A DNA stretch of 64,000 bases from Verrucomicrobiota bacterium (GCA_029556615.1 JAKQDD010000176.1:1-64000), one strand, 5' to 3'; shown: positions 42,555-52,139, counted from the stretch's first letter. Program-made: numbers and translations. The notes: a model not told the origin generated them from the letters alone.

Positions 42555-42596
42555 CTTGACCTGCTGACCCCATGCACCACAATTCGAGGAGTCTAG
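42555..42596 (+). repeat. inverted fragment of family 1 forming an 80-bp palindrome with the next copy
   Basis: The fragment shares its CTAG (42593-42596) with the full copy that follows. Its 38-bp arm pairs with 42597-42634, with six mismatches. Both arms carry AATTCGAGG where other copies have AAGTCGAGG, so the arms appear to have been copied from one another. Confidence 0.7.
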
Positions 42597-42772
42597 AGTC
42601 CTCGAATTGTGGAATATGCGGTCAACAGGTCAAGTTTGGTCCCTGCCGTTCCAACTCCGCGCCCCTGCCTTCGAGGACTCTACATTAGCGAGGCGCGGAA
42701 GAGAGGGTCCGGAAAGGCAGGGAGGTTTCATCGGATCGCGGACTTCGTTAGGTCTGAGGGACGCCTCGCTAC
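42593..42772 (-). repeat. two-hairpin CTAG element (family 1), full copy, inverted
   Basis: A 180-bp copy. It starts at CTAG (42593) and ends CTAC instead of CTAG (42769-42772), 14 bp before the start codon at 42786. An open frame runs from 42609 through the element in phase with that gene, as at queA, but here a good ATG with a ribosome-binding site exists after the element. Confidence 0.85.
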
Positions 42773-42785
42773 AGAAAGGTCTTCG

Positions 42786-45296
42786 ATGAACACTCGGGCA
42801 CTCCGTTCTTTGGGCAGGGATCTTGCCTATCTCGCCTGGCTGACGCGGGTTGGGCTGAAGCCGCTCAGTCGATGGGAGGCCGCATTCGATTCGGGCCTTG
42901 TTGGGGCTTTGGGCGGGTTGGATCTTCAGACCGCGGTCGTCCACCGGAAGACACTCGCGGGCGGGCCGGTTCGTGAGCTTCTCTTTTCCCGGTCCTCGGA
43001 TCCCCTCGAGTCGTATGCCGCGCGTTTCGAGGGCACGCGTCTCGAGCCGAGCCCCGAGAACGTCCGGTTCGAGGGCCAGCTTTTCGGGTACCCGGCCTGT
43101 TGCGTCGAGAGCTATGTCGCTCACGGCTACCGGCGGAACTCGCTGCGGCGGGCGGACCAGCGGCTTTTGTTTCACTGGGCGTGTCCGGCGTGTGGAGTGA
43201 CGCCGCGGTTGCTGCCGGGGTATCGCGCGGCGCATGCCGCCTGCCGTGAGGCGTGGCGGGCGGCCGGGGGCCGCGGGCTGTCACGGTTGGCGCGGCGGTT
43301 GTCATCGCTGTCGGGGGGCAAGGCCCTGGTGCGGCTCGCGGCGGCGGCGACGTTGGCGGTGGCGGCGGCGGGGGTGCAGGGTATGGCGTCGATCGATCCC
43401 GATCCCCACGTGTTGCCGCTGAGCGTTTGGGATGATCCCGACGGCGACGGGTTGACGAGCCGGGAGGAGGGCGTTCTGGGGACCTGCGACACCTGTGCCG
43501 ACGAGGATGCCAACGGGGTTCCGGACGGTGTGGATCTGGCGAAGGTGCTGGCTGCGGCGCTGGCGACGCTGCCGACGGAAGCTTCGGGCACGCAGCCTTA
43601 CGTCCTTCACCACATGGCGTTCGGGCTCGAGAACTGCAAGGTCTGCGGCGCCGCCATCAATATGGGAGTGATCGAGGTGGTGAATCCACTCGAGAACCAG
43701 TCGATACGCTTTCCCTACATGGGGCAGCATTATCTCGAGCACGGGAGCTTCGAGTATGCCGGGAGCGTACACAGCGGGAGGGTGAACCCGGCGTTGCTCA
43801 AGCTGCTGCTGACTGCGGGGGGGCTGGGCCATTTTCTGCCGGAGCCGGTGGCATGCGACACGGACGGAGATGGCTTGTGGGACATCGAGGAGCCTTCATT
43901 CCGGTGTCATCCCGCCCGGCCGGACACGGATGGGGACCGGGTGCCGGACGGGATCGACGCGGCTCGGGCGTTGCGTCTCCGGCTCGACGCCTTGCCGCGG
44001 GCGGCGAGCGAGGAGCAAGGTCCGAAGGACCGTCCCTTTGTGGTCGAGCATCCGATGGATGGCATTGAGCTTTGCCCGCGGTGCGGCGAGTGGGTGGTGA
44101 TGGACATGTGGCTGGTGGTGAACCCGCTCAACGGCGTCAGCGTCTCCGTTCCGTCGATGGCGTTGCATGACCTCGAGCACGGCGGTTTCCTGTGGAAGGG
44201 CGGGCAGTTGGCGGGTGGCGAGGGGCGTATTGACCCGCGCCAGCTCCGCGCGGCTCTGGGCGCGGAGAGCGAGGAGCATTGGCTCGTCGTGTCGCCGGAT
44301 TCGGACGGGGACGGCCTCAGCGACCCGGAGGAGGAGGGATTGGGCATGGACGCCCAGCGACCGGATGAGGACGGCAACCAGGTGCGGGACGGGGCGGATC
44401 TCGCTCTGAAGCTGGCGCAGGAGATTGCGGCGTTGCCCGACAGGCCTCTGCCGGACGGGGTGTACAAGGAGGAACACCTTCTGCGCGGACTCGAGACGTG
44501 CGACGTGTGCGGGGCGCATGTTAACATGGGCTGGCTCGTCGTCTGCAATCCCCGGGCGGGGCTCCACGCCAAGCTGCCTTACATCGGGCTGCATTACTTC
44601 GAGCACGGCGGGTTTTCGTATGCGGGGGACGTTCACGGCTTCGACCGGGCCGAGGTCACACTGCTGATGGACGCCCTGCATTCGAAGGGGCCGAGCCATC
44701 GGCTGGCGGTGCCGGGCGATGCGGATGGCGACGGGTTGACGGACCCGGAAGAGAAGCACTTCAAGACGGATCCGGGAAGCGCCGACACCGATGGGGACGG
44801 TGTGCCGGACGGGTTCTGCCTGGCGCGGGAGCAGTGGCGGGCGGTCCAGGCGCTGCCGCGAACCGTGGGGCGGACGACCCACGCGGTGGACTACGTGATG
44901 AAAGGCCTGGTGAAGTGTGACGTGTGCGGGCAGTCGATCAACATGGGTTACGTCGAGGTGGTCAATCCGGCCCGCCATCTCACGCTCGAGATTCCCTATC
45001 TCACCCTGCACTTCATGGAGCATGGCAGTTTTCTGCCGTCGCCTGGCAAGCGCCTGGATCCGATTGCCCTCGATGCGATCCTGCGGCCGGTGGTTGTTGT
45101 GGCGTCCGAAAGCGGGCGCGTGAGCCTGTGCTGGCTGGGGCAGGCGGGGTGCACGTATCGTATCGAGAGCGCGGCGGAGCTGGGCGGGCCCTGGGAACAA
45201 GGGCAGGTGTTCTATGGCGAGGGCGGGGAATTGAGGTTCGAGGAGGCCGTGGAGGCCACCGCGGGCCGGCGGTTCTACCGCGTCGTCGAGGAGTGA
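42786..45296 (+). CDS. membrane-anchored protein with four TSP3-like/CxxCG-HxxEHG repeat units (unknown function)
   Basis: An 836-residue protein I cannot assign. The start at 42786 has AAAGG upstream. The N-terminal 175 residues include LFGYPACCVESYVAHGY and a CPAC pair, reminiscent of DUF483-like proteins. A hydrophobic stretch (about 178-203) could be a membrane anchor. Four units of about 142 residues follow. Each has Ca-binding-type motifs (DPDGDGLTSREEG; DTDGDRVPDG) and a second half with CxVCGxxINMGxxEVVNP, then PYxxLHYxEHGSF. The CxxC motifs start at Cys284, 430, 572 and 711, about 35 residues before a conserved His of EHG, so each unit probably binds a metal. The C-terminus is the common FYRVV module. 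Unit 2 is the most diverged (CPRCGEWVVMDM). Confidence 0.7.
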   Translation: MNTRALRSLGRDLAYLAWLTRVGLKPLSRWEAAFDSGLVGALGGLDLQTAVVHRKTLAGGPVRELLFSRSSDPLESYAARFEGTRLEPSPENVRFEGQLFGYPACCVESYVAHGYRRNSLRRADQRLLFHWACPACGVTPRLLPGYRAAHAACREAWRAAGGRGLSRLARRLSSLSGGKALVRLAAAATLAVAAAGVQGMASIDPDPHVLPLSVWDDPDGDGLTSREEGVLGTCDTCADEDANGVPDGVDLAKVLAAALATLPTEASGTQPYVLHHMAFGLENCKVCGAAINMGVIEVVNPLENQSIRFPYMGQHYLEHGSFEYAGSVHSGRVNPALLKLLLTAGGLGHFLPEPVACDTDGDGLWDIEEPSFRCHPARPDTDGDRVPDGIDAARALRLRLDALPRAASEEQGPKDRPFVVEHPMDGIELCPRCGEWVVMDMWLVVNPLNGVSVSVPSMALHDLEHGGFLWKGGQLAGGEGRIDPRQLRAALGAESEEHWLVVSPDSDGDGLSDPEEEGLGMDAQRPDEDGNQVRDGADLALKLAQEIAALPDRPLPDGVYKEEHLLRGLETCDVCGAHVNMGWLVVCNPRAGLHAKLPYIGLHYFEHGGFSYAGDVHGFDRAEVTLLMDALHSKGPSHRLAVPGDADGDGLTDPEEKHFKTDPGSADTDGDGVPDGFCLAREQWRAVQALPRTVGRTTHAVDYVMKGLVKCDVCGQSINMGYVEVVNPARHLTLEIPYLTLHFMEHGSFLPSPGKRLDPIALDAILRPVVVVASESGRVSLCWLGQAGCTYRIESAAELGGPWEQGQVFYGEGGELRFEEAVEATAGRRFYRVVEE

Positions 45297-45369
45297 GCCG
45301 CAGCGGACTGGGTTCGCGCAGGGGGGTTGCTGCGGGTCGAGAGGACCCGCGCCCCGGAAGGGAGCCAGT

Positions 45370-47070
45370 TCACGGTTTCTCGGCGAACCCTGCTGCTTCG
45401 CAGACCACGCGGCCGTCGACGATCGTGAGGAGGACCTTGGTGTTGGCGATTTCGGCGGGCGTGATGGTGAACACGTCGCGATCGAGGAGGATCAGGTCGG
45501 CGAGTTTGCCTGGCGCCAGGGTGCCTTTCAGGCGCTCCTGGAACTCGGCTGTTGCCGAGCCGATTGTGAAGGCGCGCACGGCTTCCTCGACGGTGATCTT
45601 CTGGTCGGGGATCCAGCCGTCGGGGTTGCGGCCATCGAGGGTTTGGCGGGTGACCGCGGCGGCGATGCCCAGCAGCGGGTTGAGCGGCGCCACGGTCCAG
45701 TCGGATCCGAAGGCGAGGGTGGCTCCACTGTCGAGGAGGGATCGGAAGGCGTAGGTGGTGCGGGCGCGTCCGGGGCCGATCCGCTTCTCGGCCCAGCGAC
45801 CGTCGTCGGCGCAATGATAGGGCTGCATCGAGGCGATGACGCGGCTGTGCGCGAAGCGGGGGATGTCAGCCGGGCGGAGGTGCTGGGCGTGCTCGATCCG
45901 ACAGCGGGCTTCGCGGGTGGCGGGCGGCGGTGTGCCCTGCTCGAACACGGTTAGGATCTCGTGGTTGGCGCGATCGCCGATGGCGTGGATGGCGATTTGC
46001 AGGCCGGCGGCGGTGGCGGTGCGGACACGGGCGAGCATGGCGCCCTCGGGCATCATTTCGTCGGTGGCGAGGCCCCGGGTATCGGGCGCGTCGTTGTACG
46101 GTTCGAAGAACCAGGCGGTGGTCGAGCCGAGGCTGCCGTCCGAGAATCCCTTGAGGCCGCCGATGCGGAGCATGGGATTGCCGAAACCGGCGCGGACGCC
46201 GATGGCAGCGAGCTTCTCGAATTGCGGGAGGGGCCAGAAGGCGTAGATACGGGTGTCGAGCTGGCCGCGTTCGAGGAGTTCCTGGTAGACGCCGACGTCC
46301 TCGTTGGCGGACATGTCCTGGACGCTGGTGACGCCGAGGCTGGCGGCGTGCCGGGTGGCGGCGCGGGCGGCGGCGAGTTTCTCGTCGCGGGTGGGCGCAG
46401 GGATGATGCGGGTGACGAGGCCCATGGCGGCGTCCTTGAGGATGCCGGTTGGCTCGCCGGTGGCGGGGTCGCGAACGATGAGCCCGCCGGGGGGCGTTGG
46501 GGTGTCGCGGGTGATGCCAGCCTGTTTCAGGGCGAGGCTGTTGGCCAGGGCCATGTGGCCGTCGAGACGGCTGACGAAGACCGGTCGGTGGGGCACGGCG
46601 GTGTCGACCAAGGTGCGTGTGGGCAAGGGCGCTCCGGGCCAGGACTCGTGATCCCAATCGCCGCCGGTGATCCACCGGCCTTCAGGGATCTGGGCTGCGA
46701 ACTGGCGGAGGCGCTCGGTGAACTCCCCGGGCGTCCGCGCGTCGCGCAGGTCGACGTTCGACAACTGGAAGCCGCCCGAGAGAAAGTGAACATGCGCGTC
46801 GTTGAACCCGGGGAGCAATAATCGGCCGCGGGCGTTGATGACGCGGGTGTTCTTGCCGGCCAGAGCGCGGACGGCGGCCTGATCCCCCACGGCGGCGATC
46901 CGGTTGCCGGCGATCGCCACGGCCTCGGCCCGAGGCTGTTCGGGGTCCATGGTGCGGACGTTGGCGTTGACGACCAGGAGATCGGCCTGGGGCAACCCCG
47001 AGGCGTTGCAGGCAGGGTGGTGGGGCATAAGACAGGACGAGAGAACGATGGCCGTGACCCCGGCGTTCAT
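45370..47070 (-). CDS. YtcJ-like metal-dependent amidohydrolase
   Basis: A 566-residue amidohydrolase-3 family protein from ATG 47070; the frame opens to 47274 but the extra residues look non-coding. A short hydrophobic N-terminus ([13 protein letters not shown]) could be a lipoprotein or export signal, though it has no basic residues. [14 protein letters not shown] begins the composite domain, the metal motif is [15 protein letters not shown] (HxH), and [21 protein letters not shown] and [15 protein letters not shown] follow in normal order. YtcJ-like enzymes hydrolyse amides or carbamates of unknown identity. It is convergent with the cysteine-repeat gene. Confidence 0.85.
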   Translation of the reverse strand: MNAGVTAIVLSSCLMPHHPACNASGLPQADLLVVNANVRTMDPEQPRAEAVAIAGNRIAAVGDQAAVRALAGKNTRVINARGRLLLPGFNDAHVHFLSGGFQLSNVDLRDARTPGEFTERLRQFAAQIPEGRWITGGDWDHESWPGAPLPTRTLVDTAVPHRPVFVSRLDGHMALANSLALKQAGITRDTPTPPGGLIVRDPATGEPTGILKDAAMGLVTRIIPAPTRDEKLAAARAATRHAASLGVTSVQDMSANEDVGVYQELLERGQLDTRIYAFWPLPQFEKLAAIGVRAGFGNPMLRIGGLKGFSDGSLGSTTAWFFEPYNDAPDTRGLATDEMMPEGAMLARVRTATAAGLQIAIHAIGDRANHEILTVFEQGTPPPATREARCRIEHAQHLRPADIPRFAHSRVIASMQPYHCADDGRWAEKRIGPGRARTTYAFRSLLDSGATLAFGSDWTVAPLNPLLGIAAAVTRQTLDGRNPDGWIPDQKITVEEAVRAFTIGSATAEFQERLKGTLAPGKLADLILLDRDVFTITPAEIANTKVLLTIVDGRVVCEAAGFAEKP

Positions 47071-47633
47071 GCGGGCACAGTTGTATCGGAATCCCGACAC
47101 GGTGGCAATGCCGGCCCGGATCGCCTCGAGGCTACGTGGAGCAGTGCCGGGGTGAAGCAGCGGATACTGGACGACGACGGTGTCCGGCGCACCATCGGGG
47201 TTCTGGTTCCCCGGGGTGGCAGCGGCCAGCGGTTCGTCCGGCTGAGGGTCGCCCATTAGCTCCTTGTCAGACAATATCTACCAACATGCTATCTTCCTCG
47301 CCCCCTCGACTGCGCTCGGGGGAGAGGGCAGGCCTGTCCGCCGTATCCTTGGCGAAGGCGGAGGAGAGGAGGGGCCTGTGTCAGTCCGCGAGCGGGGCAC
47401 CCCTCTCCCTCGATGCCTCCCCCCGCTCCGGGGTCGCAGGGGGAGGGAAGAACCGGCGCGCGGACTTGGTTGGGTTTGAGGCGCGCCTCAAACCCAACCA
47501 AGTCCTCAGGCCCATGAAGAGCCTGCCGTGCTTGCCCACCCTCTCTTCCGCGCCTCGCTCATCAGAGTCCTCGACGGAGGAAGGGGAGGCCTGGAACAAC
47601 AGAGACCCAAACTTGACCTAATCGCATCGACTT
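47071..47633. other. 563-bp intergenic region without a supported gene
   Basis: Positions 47071-47461 hold low-complexity purine-rich sequence with short repeats (GGAGAGGAGGGG, CTCCCCCCGCTCC-like) and no credible frame. Positions 47462-47653 are a family-1 element. No rRNA or tRNA was found. It carries the promoter of the amidohydrolase, which I cannot place. Confidence 0.45.
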
Positions 47634-47653
47634 TCACAAGTCGAGGACTCTAG
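47462..47653 (+). repeat. two-hairpin element (family 1) with a perfect 44-bp palindrome at its left end
   Basis: Positions 47462-47483 (GGACTTGGTTGGGTTTGAGG plus CG) are the exact reverse complement of 47484-47505. The centre is GGCGCGCC of the usual GAGGCGCGCCTC. The left CTAG is missing, as if a second inverted copy had replaced it. The rest is a normal family-1 copy ending in CTAG at 47650-47653. The sulfatase gene reads into this end. Confidence 0.8.
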
Positions 47654-49193
47654 CGGGGACGGATGCCGGCGGCGGTCTCTGGGGTTTGAGGGGTGTGGCG
47701 CCGTCTTCACCGACGGGATAGGCGGCGTCGCAGTTGGCGAGGGCGGCGATGAGGTCGCGCATCATGCGATCGAGCTGGGCTGGTTGCGTGGCGGCGAGGT
47801 TTTGTTGTTCGAAGGGGTCGGTCTTGAGGTTGAAGAGCTGGTAGTGCGAGTTATCGGACGCTGCCGACGGGTAATAGTGGTAGACGACCTTCCAATCCCC
47901 GTCGCGCCAACTGGACCAGTAATCGCTGCGGTGGGGTGCGTGCGGGTAATGCATGAGGAACCGCTCGGGCCGGCCGCGGTCGGGTCGGCCGGCGAGCAGC
48001 TTGTTGAGCTTCAGGCCGTCGACCGCGTAGTCGCGCGGGGGTTTGACGCCGGCGACGTCGAGAAGGGTGGGGAAGAGATCCTGGACGGCGGCCTGCTGGA
48101 TTTGGATGGTGCCGGCGGCGATGGGGAGCCGCTTTTGGCACGGTTGGCCCGGCAGGGGTTTGGCCCAGGCAGCGATGAACGGGACGCGCATGCCGCCTTC
48201 GTAATGGGAGCCCTTCTTGCCGCGGAGGGGGGCGGCGCAGGCGACTTCGTGGGCGCCCCCGAGGGGCGCGTCGCTGCCGTTATCGCCGAGGAAGAAAACG
48301 AGCGTGTTCTCCGCGACGCCCAGGTGCTCGAGGTGATCCAGCAGGTCGCCGAGGGACTTGTCCATGCCCTCGATGAGCGTGGCGAAGGCCTGGGCCTGGG
48401 CCGACTTTCCGGAGTGGACGTAGTTCGCGGCGAAGCGCGGATCGGATTCGAACGGCGCATGGACGGCGTAGTGGGCAAAGTAGAGGAAGAAGGGGACGCC
48501 GGCTTTCACGGCGTCGCTGACGCGCGCCTTGGCCTCGATCGTCAGGGCCTCGGTGAGGAAGGTGTCGGTGCCGTGGTATTTCCCGAGATGCGGCACGGCG
48601 TAGCTGGCGTTCGGGGTGCCGTGGCCGAAGTTTTTCTTGCCGTAGTAGCTGCCGGGGTGGCCGAAGCAGGCGCCGGCCACGTTCACGTGAAAGCCGAGGT
48701 TGGTCGGGTCGGCGCCTGGGGAGCTGCGGGGGCCGAAGTGGCCTTTGCCGACGTGAAGGGTGCGGTAGCCTGCGGAGCGCAGCAGGTCGGGCAGGGTCAC
48801 GTCGCTGGACCGGAGTCCCCGCCAGTTCCAGTCGGGGGGGCCGTGGGGGCCGGCGTTGTCCTTGTCGGGGTTGATCCAGTTGGTGGTGCGATGGCGGGCG
48901 GCGTTCTGGCCGGTGAGGATCGAGATCCGCGTGGGCGAGCAGACGCTCATCGCGCAGAAGTTATTGAAGCGGATGCCCTGGGCGGCGAGACGTTCCATCG
49001 CGGGCGTTCGATAGAACTCGTTGAGCGGGTAGCGGCGGGGCTGGCCCGTTTCGCCGGTGAGGAATGGCACCGAGGTGTCCATGATCCCCATGTCATCGAC
49101 GAGGAAGACGACGATGTTGGGCGGGGGCGGGGCGGCGGGGAGCAGGCTGGAACCGAATGCCAGCCACGCGATGAGAGGCAACACGGCTTTCAC
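47634..49193 (-). CDS. exported type I sulfatase (arylsulfatase family)
   Basis: A 519-residue sulfatase from GTG 49193, which starts a signal peptide (MKAVLPLIAWLAFGSSLLPA). IVVFLVDDMG gives the metal Asp pair. Cys85 in CSPTRISILTG is the residue oxidised to formylglycine in CxPxR sulfatases, so an FGE is needed. HVGKGHFG, YFAHYAVHAPFE and FLGDNGSDAPLGG complete the site. It probably removes sulfate esters from algal-type polysaccharides. The gene has no stop of its own: after PPPASVP the residues ARVLDL and the TGA come from the family-1 repeat. The FGE-like protein at 56803 lacks catalytic cysteines, so the true activating enzyme is elsewhere. Confidence 0.92.
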   Translation of the reverse strand: MKAVLPLIAWLAFGSSLLPAAPPPPNIVVFLVDDMGIMDTSVPFLTGETGQPRRYPLNEFYRTPAMERLAAQGIRFNNFCAMSVCSPTRISILTGQNAARHRTTNWINPDKDNAGPHGPPDWNWRGLRSSDVTLPDLLRSAGYRTLHVGKGHFGPRSSPGADPTNLGFHVNVAGACFGHPGSYYGKKNFGHGTPNASYAVPHLGKYHGTDTFLTEALTIEAKARVSDAVKAGVPFFLYFAHYAVHAPFESDPRFAANYVHSGKSAQAQAFATLIEGMDKSLGDLLDHLEHLGVAENTLVFFLGDNGSDAPLGGAHEVACAAPLRGKKGSHYEGGMRVPFIAAWAKPLPGQPCQKRLPIAAGTIQIQQAAVQDLFPTLLDVAGVKPPRDYAVDGLKLNKLLAGRPDRGRPERFLMHYPHAPHRSDYWSSWRDGDWKVVYHYYPSAASDNSHYQLFNLKTDPFEQQNLAATQPAQLDRMMRDLIAALANCDAAYPVGEDGATPLKPQRPPPASVPARVLDL

Positions 49194-49316
49194 CGCGGCA
49201 TCGTGGCATGGAGTCCGGTCCCGGATCGAGTCTGAAGTTGGGCTCCGCGGGACGAAGGGTCCACGAACCGGCACGATGGGCATCCCATAGGGGAGGCTGG
49301 GAGTGTCAAGAGCCCG

Positions 49317-49418
49317 GAGCGCTCCCGGATCCTCGGGTAACGCGTGTGGCGCGAACGTCTGCCATCAGCTCCTGGTGGGTTTCGGCCTGGAACGGCGCGT
49401 GCGGTGTCGGCTCTGGAA
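49317..49418 (-). repeat. repeat family 2, partial copy
   Basis: CTCCCGGATCCTCG, GTGGCGCGAACG, CTCCTGGTGGGTTT, GGCGCGTGCGGTGTCGGCTC occur in the same order as in 42310-42400. The copy stops at the stop codon of the penicillin-acylase-like gene (49419-49421). It is about half length. Confidence 0.6.
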
Positions 49419-51929
49419 TCAGCGGTTGGCGGTCGGAGCCCACTCGAGTCGGGTCTGAGAGACCGCGAGCTTGTCGATGGCGAGGCGTGACAGTGGTGCG
49501 GGATGCAGCGCCCCTTCGGTCCAGAGGGCGAGGGTGCTGGTGCGGGATCGGGAGTCCGGACGCTCGGACTCGCCGATGGGGAGGAGGCTCTGGGCCAGGT
49601 CAGGATCGTGCATGGGCACCCATTGTGTGTAGGACTGTGCGGTTTGGCATCCGATCGTTCCGCCGTCGATCGCGTGGAGGGCTGGCAAGGGCACCGCGAG
49701 GCTGTCATCCAGGGCCGGGAACCCGTCCAAGCTTTCGCAGTAGCCAAGGCGCTGTCGCCGGACCGCCTCCCGGGCCCGCAGGCTCCAGCCGGCAGGGTCA
49801 GGCCCGTGTTTCTGTTGAGCCGACCGCCAGGCTGATGCGAGCGAGCGGTCGATGTAATCCTGTTCCGAGGCCGACAACTCGGCGCGGGCGTCCTGCCGCA
49901 GGCGCGCCGTCGCGGTCTTGAGGAAGTAGGCCAATCCCGACTCGCCCCCGCCGTAGACTGTCGCCAGGTCGGTGGTCATGATACGGAAGAAGGTGTTGAG
50001 CTCGAGCGCCAAGGCCGCGCCCTCCTGGTTCAGGGACGACGCCGCGCCGGCGCGGTACCAGGGCTCGAGCTGGGCCAGGGCCAGGCGTGCGTCGTCCGAG
50101 AGTTCGTGTTTCAGGGCGTCCCGCAAGTGCAGGCCCAGCTTGACGAGGTCGCGGCGGGCCGGGTTCACCGTGTCGAAGTGCACCTGCCGCACCTCCTCGG
50201 GTGTGAAGCGTTCCCGGGCGGTGAGACACTCGCGCAGGCGCCAGGATCGAAGCGTATCGCCACCGGTGCCGGTCATGGCACCCAAGGGGAGGGGATACCA
50301 GGACTCGATGGGGCGGTGGTTGCCGCTGTACAGAAAGCCGGCGGCCGGGTCGAGGACGCCCGGGAGCAGATCGGCCGGGAGAATCTCCTGCCAGTCGTGG
50401 TCCCGCTGGCGGCCCGGTCGGGCGGTGCGTCCGCCCGTGGGATCCTGCCTCGAGCGGACCGGAATCGCCGCGACGGCGCGGTAGCCGATATGGCCATCGC
50501 GGTCGCCGAAAACCACGTTGGCGCTCGGGAACCGCCAGTCGAGCAGGGCCGCATCGAATTCCCGGGCATTGCGGGCTCGCATCATGGCAAGTCCCGCCTC
50601 GACGGTCTCCCGCTGGGGTTCGCACATCGGAACGCGTTTGATCGCCACTTCGCCTTCGTCCGGCAGGGCGAAGCAGAACGCGGTGGCGACCGGTCCCAGG
50701 TGGGTTTCGCGGACGACGAACGGGATGGGATTGGCCTCCTTCACGCGGATGGTCTCCTGATGCACGGTCATCGGCCGCCACTCGCCGTCGAATCGGTACT
50801 GATCCGGGCGTTGGGCATCGGTCTCGAGCAGGAACAGGTCCGCTTGGTCGGCTCCCAGGGCGGTGATGCCCCACGCGACGCGATCGGTGAAGCCGATCAA
50901 CAGGATCGGGCTGCCCGGCACACCAATGCCCCGCGCGTTGAAGGTCTTGCCGCAGACATGGAATTCGTAGAAGAGCGACGGATGGCGCACGGGGGTTTGG
51001 GGGTCGCTGACCAGCACGGACGAACCGGTCGTGGTTCGTCGGCCGGCCACGACCCAGGCGTGGCTGAACTTGGGGCCCTGGGCACGCTCGCCGCCGGCCT
51101 GGAAGCCATGGTCTCGGGCGTAATGCTCGACGCGCTCGATCCAGTCACGGGACACGTCGGTCCGCTTGACCACCGCCGGTGCGTCATCCGGGGGCAGCGC
51201 CGCGGCGGTCGCCGATGCTGCACGTTGCAACCGGGCCGTTTCCGTGGGGCGACCGTCCCCCTGATCTCTCCGGGCGCGATCGGGTGCGCTCGGTGTTCGG
51301 GCGTTGCGGCCGGCGATGAGGTCGCGCGTGCCGTCCGTGGCGAAGAACTGGCCGAGGTGCCACCAGGAGGCGAGACAGTCGGCGGGAGTCCATGGTTCGG
51401 GTTCAAGCCCCATGCGGGCGAAGAGGGGATGCAGGTCCCGCCGGTGTTCGCGGAAGCAGGCGTTGACTCCATCGCAGTAGGCTTCGAGCAGGGACGCCGT
51501 GGCGCGGTCGAGATTGGCGGCGGTTTGTCGGGCGGCGCGGTGAAAGCCGAACGTCCGCATCTTGCGATCGTGATCCACGGAGGTAACCCGACGGTTGAGC
51601 TGGCGGACCTCGCCGACCACCTCGGAGAGTCGGCCCTGGATGATGCGCAGCGCGTAGGTCATTTGGAACGCCCGATCCTCGGCCGTCGCGTAGCCCAAAC
51701 CGTAGAACGCACCGGCATCCGTCTCGGCGAACACGTGGGGAATGCCCCACGGATCGCGCACGATCGCGATCTCCTCGGCCAAGCACAGCGGGGTCCCGCC
51801 CAGCATGGCGGCGGCGAGAAGGCCGGGAAACAAACGAATGAGTCCGTGAGAAAGGAGCGAGCGCCGAGGCCGCCCGAGCCGGGCCTGTCGCCGCGTCGGT
51901 CCGCACTTCGGCGATGTTGCGTCATTCAT
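49419..51929 (-). CDS. exported penicillin acylase-family Ntn hydrolase
   Basis: An 836-residue protein from ATG 51929 with a long N-region and signal core (LIRLFPGLLAAAMLGGTPLC). The alpha subunit begins IVRDPWGIPHVFAETDAGAFYGLGYATAEDR. The predicted self-cleavage site and N-terminal nucleophile of the beta chain is Ser289 in FSHAWVVAGRRTTTG; most relatives read SNAWVV here. FTDRVAWGITALGAD and FCFALPDEG follow. Enzymes of this family cleave acyl amides, including acyl-homoserine lactones, in the periplasm. The substrate cannot be told from sequence. A family-2 repeat lies directly at its stop codon. Confidence 0.85.
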   Translation of the reverse strand: MNDATSPKCGPTRRQARLGRPRRSLLSHGLIRLFPGLLAAAMLGGTPLCLAEEIAIVRDPWGIPHVFAETDAGAFYGLGYATAEDRAFQMTYALRIIQGRLSEVVGEVRQLNRRVTSVDHDRKMRTFGFHRAARQTAANLDRATASLLEAYCDGVNACFREHRRDLHPLFARMGLEPEPWTPADCLASWWHLGQFFATDGTRDLIAGRNARTPSAPDRARRDQGDGRPTETARLQRAASATAAALPPDDAPAVVKRTDVSRDWIERVEHYARDHGFQAGGERAQGPKFSHAWVVAGRRTTTGSSVLVSDPQTPVRHPSLFYEFHVCGKTFNARGIGVPGSPILLIGFTDRVAWGITALGADQADLFLLETDAQRPDQYRFDGEWRPMTVHQETIRVKEANPIPFVVRETHLGPVATAFCFALPDEGEVAIKRVPMCEPQRETVEAGLAMMRARNAREFDAALLDWRFPSANVVFGDRDGHIGYRAVAAIPVRSRQDPTGGRTARPGRQRDHDWQEILPADLLPGVLDPAAGFLYSGNHRPIESWYPLPLGAMTGTGGDTLRSWRLRECLTARERFTPEEVRQVHFDTVNPARRDLVKLGLHLRDALKHELSDDARLALAQLEPWYRAGAASSLNQEGAALALELNTFFRIMTTDLATVYGGGESGLAYFLKTATARLRQDARAELSASEQDYIDRSLASAWRSAQQKHGPDPAGWSLRAREAVRRQRLGYCESLDGFPALDDSLAVPLPALHAIDGGTIGCQTAQSYTQWVPMHDPDLAQSLLPIGESERPDSRSRTSTLALWTEGALHPAPLSRLAIDKLAVSQTRLEWAPTANR

Positions 51930-52139
51930 TGGTTTCCAGGGGTTGATGGGTTGATGGCCAGCAGCTTGCCCTGCTTGCCCTGGCCGGACAATCCCAGTTT
52001 CCTGAGGGTTTGATCCCGCTCCGGGATCGCGCACATCCCGTTGCGGGCTCGTGGAAAGGCAGGAGGCAGACCAATCCGTGCCCCGTTCATCAGGACGACA
52101 GGGGTATCCGCCATTGCCCGTTGGACGGCGTCTTGACGC

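Larger units (their letters stand above)
42277..42785. other. 509-bp divergent intergenic region made mostly of repeats
   Basis: It separates the GH16 start from the start of the cysteine-repeat protein. It holds a full family-2 repeat (42310-42540), an inverted family-1 fragment (42555-42596) and a full family-1 copy (42593-42772). Only short stretches next to the genes are unique. AAAGG at 42775-42779 is a plausible ribosome-binding site for the gene at 42786. Confidence 0.6.

Noticed and set aside
42593-42785. N-terminal extension of the cysteine-repeat protein through the repeat (start at 42609)
   Set aside because: The extension is the translated repeat; ATG 42786 has AAAGG at a good distance and starts the protein-like sequence.
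47071-47461. Small genes in the gap upstream of the YtcJ-like amidohydrolase
   Set aside because: Available frames are short, Pro/Arg/Ser-rich and overlap low-complexity purine-rich sequence; no ribosome-binding site or motif.
50106-52013. 635-codon plus-strand frame
   Set aside because: Antisense to the penicillin-acylase-like gene, which has clear Ntn-hydrolase motifs.
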